This document shows positions 61,638 through 64,000 of a stretch of DNA of 64,000 nt, piece by piece. A program made the translations under genes and the position numbers. The notes under the pieces were generated by a model, which was given only the letters and a program-made list of their open reading frames with translations, did not search any database and was not told the DNA's origin. Location of the stretch: NCBI RefSeq assembly GCF_020531845.1, contig NZ_JAJAVF010000004.1, positions 538,045 through 602,044 of the forward strand, in the 5' to 3' direction. Origin of the DNA: Methylobacillus methanolivorans. GTDB taxonomy: Bacteria > Pseudomonadota > Gammaproteobacteria > Burkholderiales > Methylophilaceae. The first letter of the stretch is position 1; each line of letters opens with the position of its first letter.

Positions 61638-62756
61638 CTATACCCCAATACCGCTGGTGAGAATGGCAAAAGCGGCGTCGATCAGGATGACGCAGGTGAT
61701 CGCCGTGACGACTGAGCTGGTGGTGCTGCGGCTCAAGCTTTCGGTATTTGGCTTAATGCGCAGGCCAAAGTGGCAGGCCATGACTGCGACGATAAAGCCG
61801 AACATGAAGCCCTTGATGATGCTGAGCGTGATGTTGACCGGTTGTACCACCGCTGCCAGATAGTCGAAGAAGAAGCGGAATCCAAGGCCTAGCTCAAGGT
61901 TCGCAGAGAGCGCACCGCCGAACAAGGCCCAGCAAGAAGTCCATATCACCAGGAATGGAGCGATGAAAGTGAGTCCGAGCACTTTGGGCAGCACCACACG
62001 CAGAATGCGGGAAATGCCCATGGTGGCCAGTGCATCAATCTCCTCGGTGACGCGCATAACGCCGATCTGTGCCGCCATGGCAGAGCCAGAACGCCCTGCG
62101 ATCAATACTGCCATGAGGATAGGACCTAATTCTCGAATGACGGCCAGCCCGAGAATGTTGACGATGAAGATGTCTGCGCCAAAGGTGCGTAGCTGGGTTG
62201 CCATCAGGTAACTCATGGCAATCCCAATCATGAACCCAAGCAGCGCTGTGACGGGTAAAGCTGTTACACCGCTTTTGTAAATATTGGCGCTGAACTCGCG
62301 CCAAGGGAAATCCTGCGGCCGGCGTAAGAGGTAGCCTAACTCCAATATCAACAGCCCGATTAACTTGACGAAGTCGACGATATGGCTGGAGAGGAACATC
62401 GTCAGTTTGCCGGCTCCGGCAATCAGTCTAAGCCAGTCAAAACGTGGTGGCTTGTGATCATCCTTGGCCGCAATGCTGGCCAAAGTATCAAATAAGGTGG
62501 CTTGTTCTTCAGTCAGCGTAACGCGGTTTTCCAGTTGGCCTTGCCAACCATTCCATAAGACTGCTGCACCAGCGGTATCCAGCTGTTCGACCTGGGTCAG
62601 GTCCCACTGCATCTTGGCATCGGCAAAGTACGGTTTGAGCGCCCGGCGTAACTGGGAAAAGTCATTATCTAGGTCGCGCAAGGACCATTGACCATGCAGG
62701 GCAATGCGTTTTGCGCCCTGGGGTGTTTGCTCTACCTGAAAACTTGCTGCAGCCAT
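61638..62756 (-). CDS. MlaE-type permease with N-terminal STAS domain
   Basis: This 372-residue protein is counted from ATG 62756 (AAAGGA upstream); a TTG at 62789 is less likely. Residues about 1-95 form a STAS-like domain (WDLTQVEQLDTAGAAVLWNGW), the equivalent of separate MlaB. The rest is the MlaE permease: LIGLLILELGYLLRRPQDFP, SGVTALPVTALLGFMIGIAMSYLMA, IRELGPILMAVLIAGRSGSAMAAQIGVMRVTEEIDAL. It is the first gene of the operon permease-ATPase-MCE-lipoprotein; no MlaC-like carrier gene follows. The complex moves phospholipids between membranes. Confidence 0.92.
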   Translation of the reverse strand: MAAASFQVEQTPQGAKRIALHGQWSLRDLDNDFSQLRRALKPYFADAKMQWDLTQVEQLDTAGAAVLWNGWQGQLENRVTLTEEQATLFDTLASIAAKDDHKPPRFDWLRLIAGAGKLTMFLSSHIVDFVKLIGLLILELGYLLRRPQDFPWREFSANIYKSGVTALPVTALLGFMIGIAMSYLMATQLRTFGADIFIVNILGLAVIRELGPILMAVLIAGRSGSAMAAQIGVMRVTEEIDALATMGISRILRVVLPKVLGLTFIAPFLVIWTSCWALFGGALSANLELGLGFRFFFDYLAAVVQPVNITLSIIKGFMFGFIVAVMACHFGLRIKPNTESLSRSTTSSVVTAITCVILIDAAFAILTSGIGV

Positions 62757-62799
62757 AGCATCCTTTGTTGAGGGTAGTGCCAGTGACAAGACTGGTATT

Positions 62800-62827
62800 G
62801 CATCGGCAATCTCAGTCTTGCCGATGC
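62800..62827. terminator. hairpin between the Fae paralogue and the Mla operon
   Basis: GCATCGGCAA-TCTCAGTC-TTGCCGATGC is a perfect 10-bp stem. Neither flank has a good T run (GTTCTTTATA on the plus side), so it may be Rho-assisted, or a 5' leader hairpin of the Mla operon. Confidence 0.55.
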
Positions 62828-62867
62828 GTTCTTTATAGCATGGGGGATGACAATTGCCTCTTGCTAT

Positions 62868-63416
62868 TTATATTTTGCCGTCCAGGCCCATCTGGAAATA
62901 TTTGTGGACGATCTTCTCCTGGTTTTCCAGCAGCCAGTCGATATCCGGCTTGTTGCTCATTGCCTTGTGGATGGCGTTGGCTGTGGCCTTGCGGTGGATA
63001 TCAAACAGGATCTTGTGATCCAGGTTGTCTTGTTCGACCACGATAGGGTTGAGCCAGACCGAGACGATGATGCCGAGGTCATTGGCTTTTTCCTTAGGGA
63101 TGTCGCCATTACGCACCGCATCCAGCACACCATTGGCGATCGCGGCTTGCACGGTGCCCATGAGGATGTTGGTATAGCGCTCGTTCTTGACGGTGACCTT
63201 GCTAACCATGATGGTGGCAGGGCGGACCATAATGTCGGTGTTGAGGATGGCAAGTACACGGGAGTGGCCTTTCACTTGGTCGCCGAGCAACGTGCCGAAG
63301 GCTGTCCCCATAGGGCCGTCCATCTCGCCTATGATGACTTCAGGCTCTGCTGCCGTCCCTGGAGGGCCTCCCGCTACTAGGGCCTCACCGACGCGCATGA
63401 AAATCTTGTCACTCAC
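62868..63416 (-). CDS. formaldehyde-activating enzyme (Fae) family paralogue
   Basis: This 182-residue protein starts at GTG 63416, backed by AAGGAG 7 bases upstream. It keeps the Fae framework: RVGEALVAGG, EVIIGEMDGPMGTAF, VLAILNTDIMVRPATIMVSKVTV, VLDAVRNGDIPKEKANDLGIIVSVWL and a helical C terminus. Fae couples formaldehyde to tetrahydromethanopterin. The conserved His in the NEVAHIDL region of true Fae is absent here; by my alignment a Glu in AAEPEVIIG takes its place. It is therefore probably a Fae2/Fae3-like paralogue with a binding, sensing or altered catalytic role. No other tetrahydromethanopterin gene is nearby. The divergent neighbour is a YjbQ-family gene. Confidence 0.85.
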   Translation of the reverse strand: MSDKIFMRVGEALVAGGPPGTAAEPEVIIGEMDGPMGTAFGTLLGDQVKGHSRVLAILNTDIMVRPATIMVSKVTVKNERYTNILMGTVQAAIANGVLDAVRNGDIPKEKANDLGIIVSVWLNPIVVEQDNLDHKILFDIHRKATANAIHKAMSNKPDIDWLLENQEKIVHKYFQMGLDGKI

Positions 63417-63537
63417 TTGTTTCTCCTTACTGATGAAATGGAATAGATAACGAAAATAATCGATCGGTTACTTTTAACTGAAATCCGCGGTAATTGCAAA
63501 AATGCTGGTAGACCACTCAATGACAACAGCGGCAGGC

Positions 63538-63543
63538 TATAAT
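63538..63543 (+). promoter_or_regulatory. putative -10 element of the YjbQ-family gene
   Basis: TATAAT lies 33 bases before the ATG at 63576, without a good -35. It is within the 159-bp divergent region shared with the Fae paralogue; no other structure stands out there. Confidence 0.45.
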
Positions 63544-63575
63544 TTCCCGGCTTACTATTTTTAAAGGCAAAACCC

Positions 63576-63995
63576 ATGAAAAGTTACCGTAAAGAGCTGT
63601 GGTTCAATGCGCCTTCGCGCGTGGCATTTATCAACATTACACACGAAGTCGAGGCCTGTTTGCGCGAGAGCGGCGTCAGGGAAGGGATGGTGTTGGTGAA
63701 TGCCATGCACATTACTGCCAGCGTCTTTATCAATGACGATGAATCCGGTTTGCATCATGACTACCGCGAATGGCTGGAACGCCTTGCACCGCATGAGCCT
63801 ATTCGCAATTATCGCCACAATGATACTGGCGAAGATAATGCCGATGCGCATATGAAGCGCCAGGTGATGGGACGTGAAGTAGTCGTGGCAGTGACTGACG
63901 GGCAGCTGGACTTTGGCCCGTGGGAACAGATTTTTTACGGTGAGTTCGATGGGCGTCGCAACAAGCGCGTCTTGGTCAAGATTATTGGTGAATAA
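63576..63995 (+). CDS. YjbQ/UPF0047 family protein
   Basis: This 139-residue cytoplasmic protein is complete; the stop is 5 bases before the window end. It shows the family pattern: [65 protein letters not shown], and [26 protein letters not shown]. The invariant His and Asp/Glu residues that may bind metal or phosphate are present. Some members have weak thiamine-phosphate-synthase activity, but the true role is unknown. AAAGG precedes the ATG. Confidence 0.93.
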   Translation: MKSYRKELWFNAPSRVAFINITHEVEACLRESGVREGMVLVNAMHITASVFINDDESGLHHDYREWLERLAPHEPIRNYRHNDTGEDNADAHMKRQVMGREVVVAVTDGQLDFGPWEQIFYGEFDGRRNKRVLVKIIGE

Positions 63996-64000
63996 GCCTT

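Overview
The window looks like a chromosome segment of a methylotrophic betaproteobacterium, most likely Methylophilaceae. The evidence is a trimethylamine dehydrogenase whose cofactor residues fall at the same positions as in the Methylophilus methylotrophus enzyme, an adjacent etfBA pair of the same type, a formaldehyde-activating-enzyme (Fae) paralogue, PEP-CTERM surface proteins, and ordinary betaproteobacterial housekeeping blocks (fmdB-DUF502-aspS, apt-nudB-nadA). I cannot name the genus. I see no phage, insertion sequence, CRISPR array or obvious frameshift.

Layout. 1-3673: the end of a TonB energising operon (exbD, exbD, tonB) that runs into a putative porin and a periplasmic coiled-coil protein. 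3724-7403: four PEP-CTERM proteins, three of them small related proteins in tandem, each with its own terminator or hairpin. 7383-10273: a 7TMR-DISM sensor kinase and a divergent OmpR-type response regulator. 10274-10587 is gene-free (314 bp) and full of structure: a hairpin after the regulator gene, a dyad, three 10-bp-phased direct repeats, and a predicted folded leader that would hide the ribosome binding site of the next gene. 10588-20747: a 1849-residue DUF11/SdrD-like protein, a 1403-residue OmpA-plus-barrel protein and a small STAS-like protein. This is the strongest candidate for a poorly described surface system.

20777-32049: the trimethylamine (TMA) region. On the minus strand are a DMT transporter, a winged-helix-like protein and an easily missed 40-residue membrane peptide. 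On the plus strand are an APC permease, tmd, a membrane Fe-S/CCG oxidoreductase, an LRV-repeat protein, etfB and etfA. Related ACTCC-type dyads precede the DMT transporter, the permease and tmd, which suggests one regulator. Electrons would flow from TMA through the dehydrogenase and ETF to the membrane Fe-S protein and quinone. The divergent gap 22286-22577 (292 bp) holds two of these dyads and otherwise nothing I recognise.

32077-39154 (minus strand): a TonB-dependent receptor followed by a complete peptide/nickel-type ABC importer, probably for a metal chelate or peptide. 39271-46749: fmdB, DUF502, aspS, apt, nudB, nadA, an ybhP-like gene, clsB, DUF2721 and tRNA-Thr(CGT). 46834-52460: two cyclic-di-GMP enzymes, an alpha/beta hydrolase and an MliC-like lipoprotein. 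52569-59259: an RND efflux operon with a convergent AraC-type regulator. 59284-62756 (minus strand): an Mla/Pqi-type lipid transporter. 62868-63995: the Fae paralogue, which appears to lack the family's catalytic histidine, divergent from a YjbQ-family gene.
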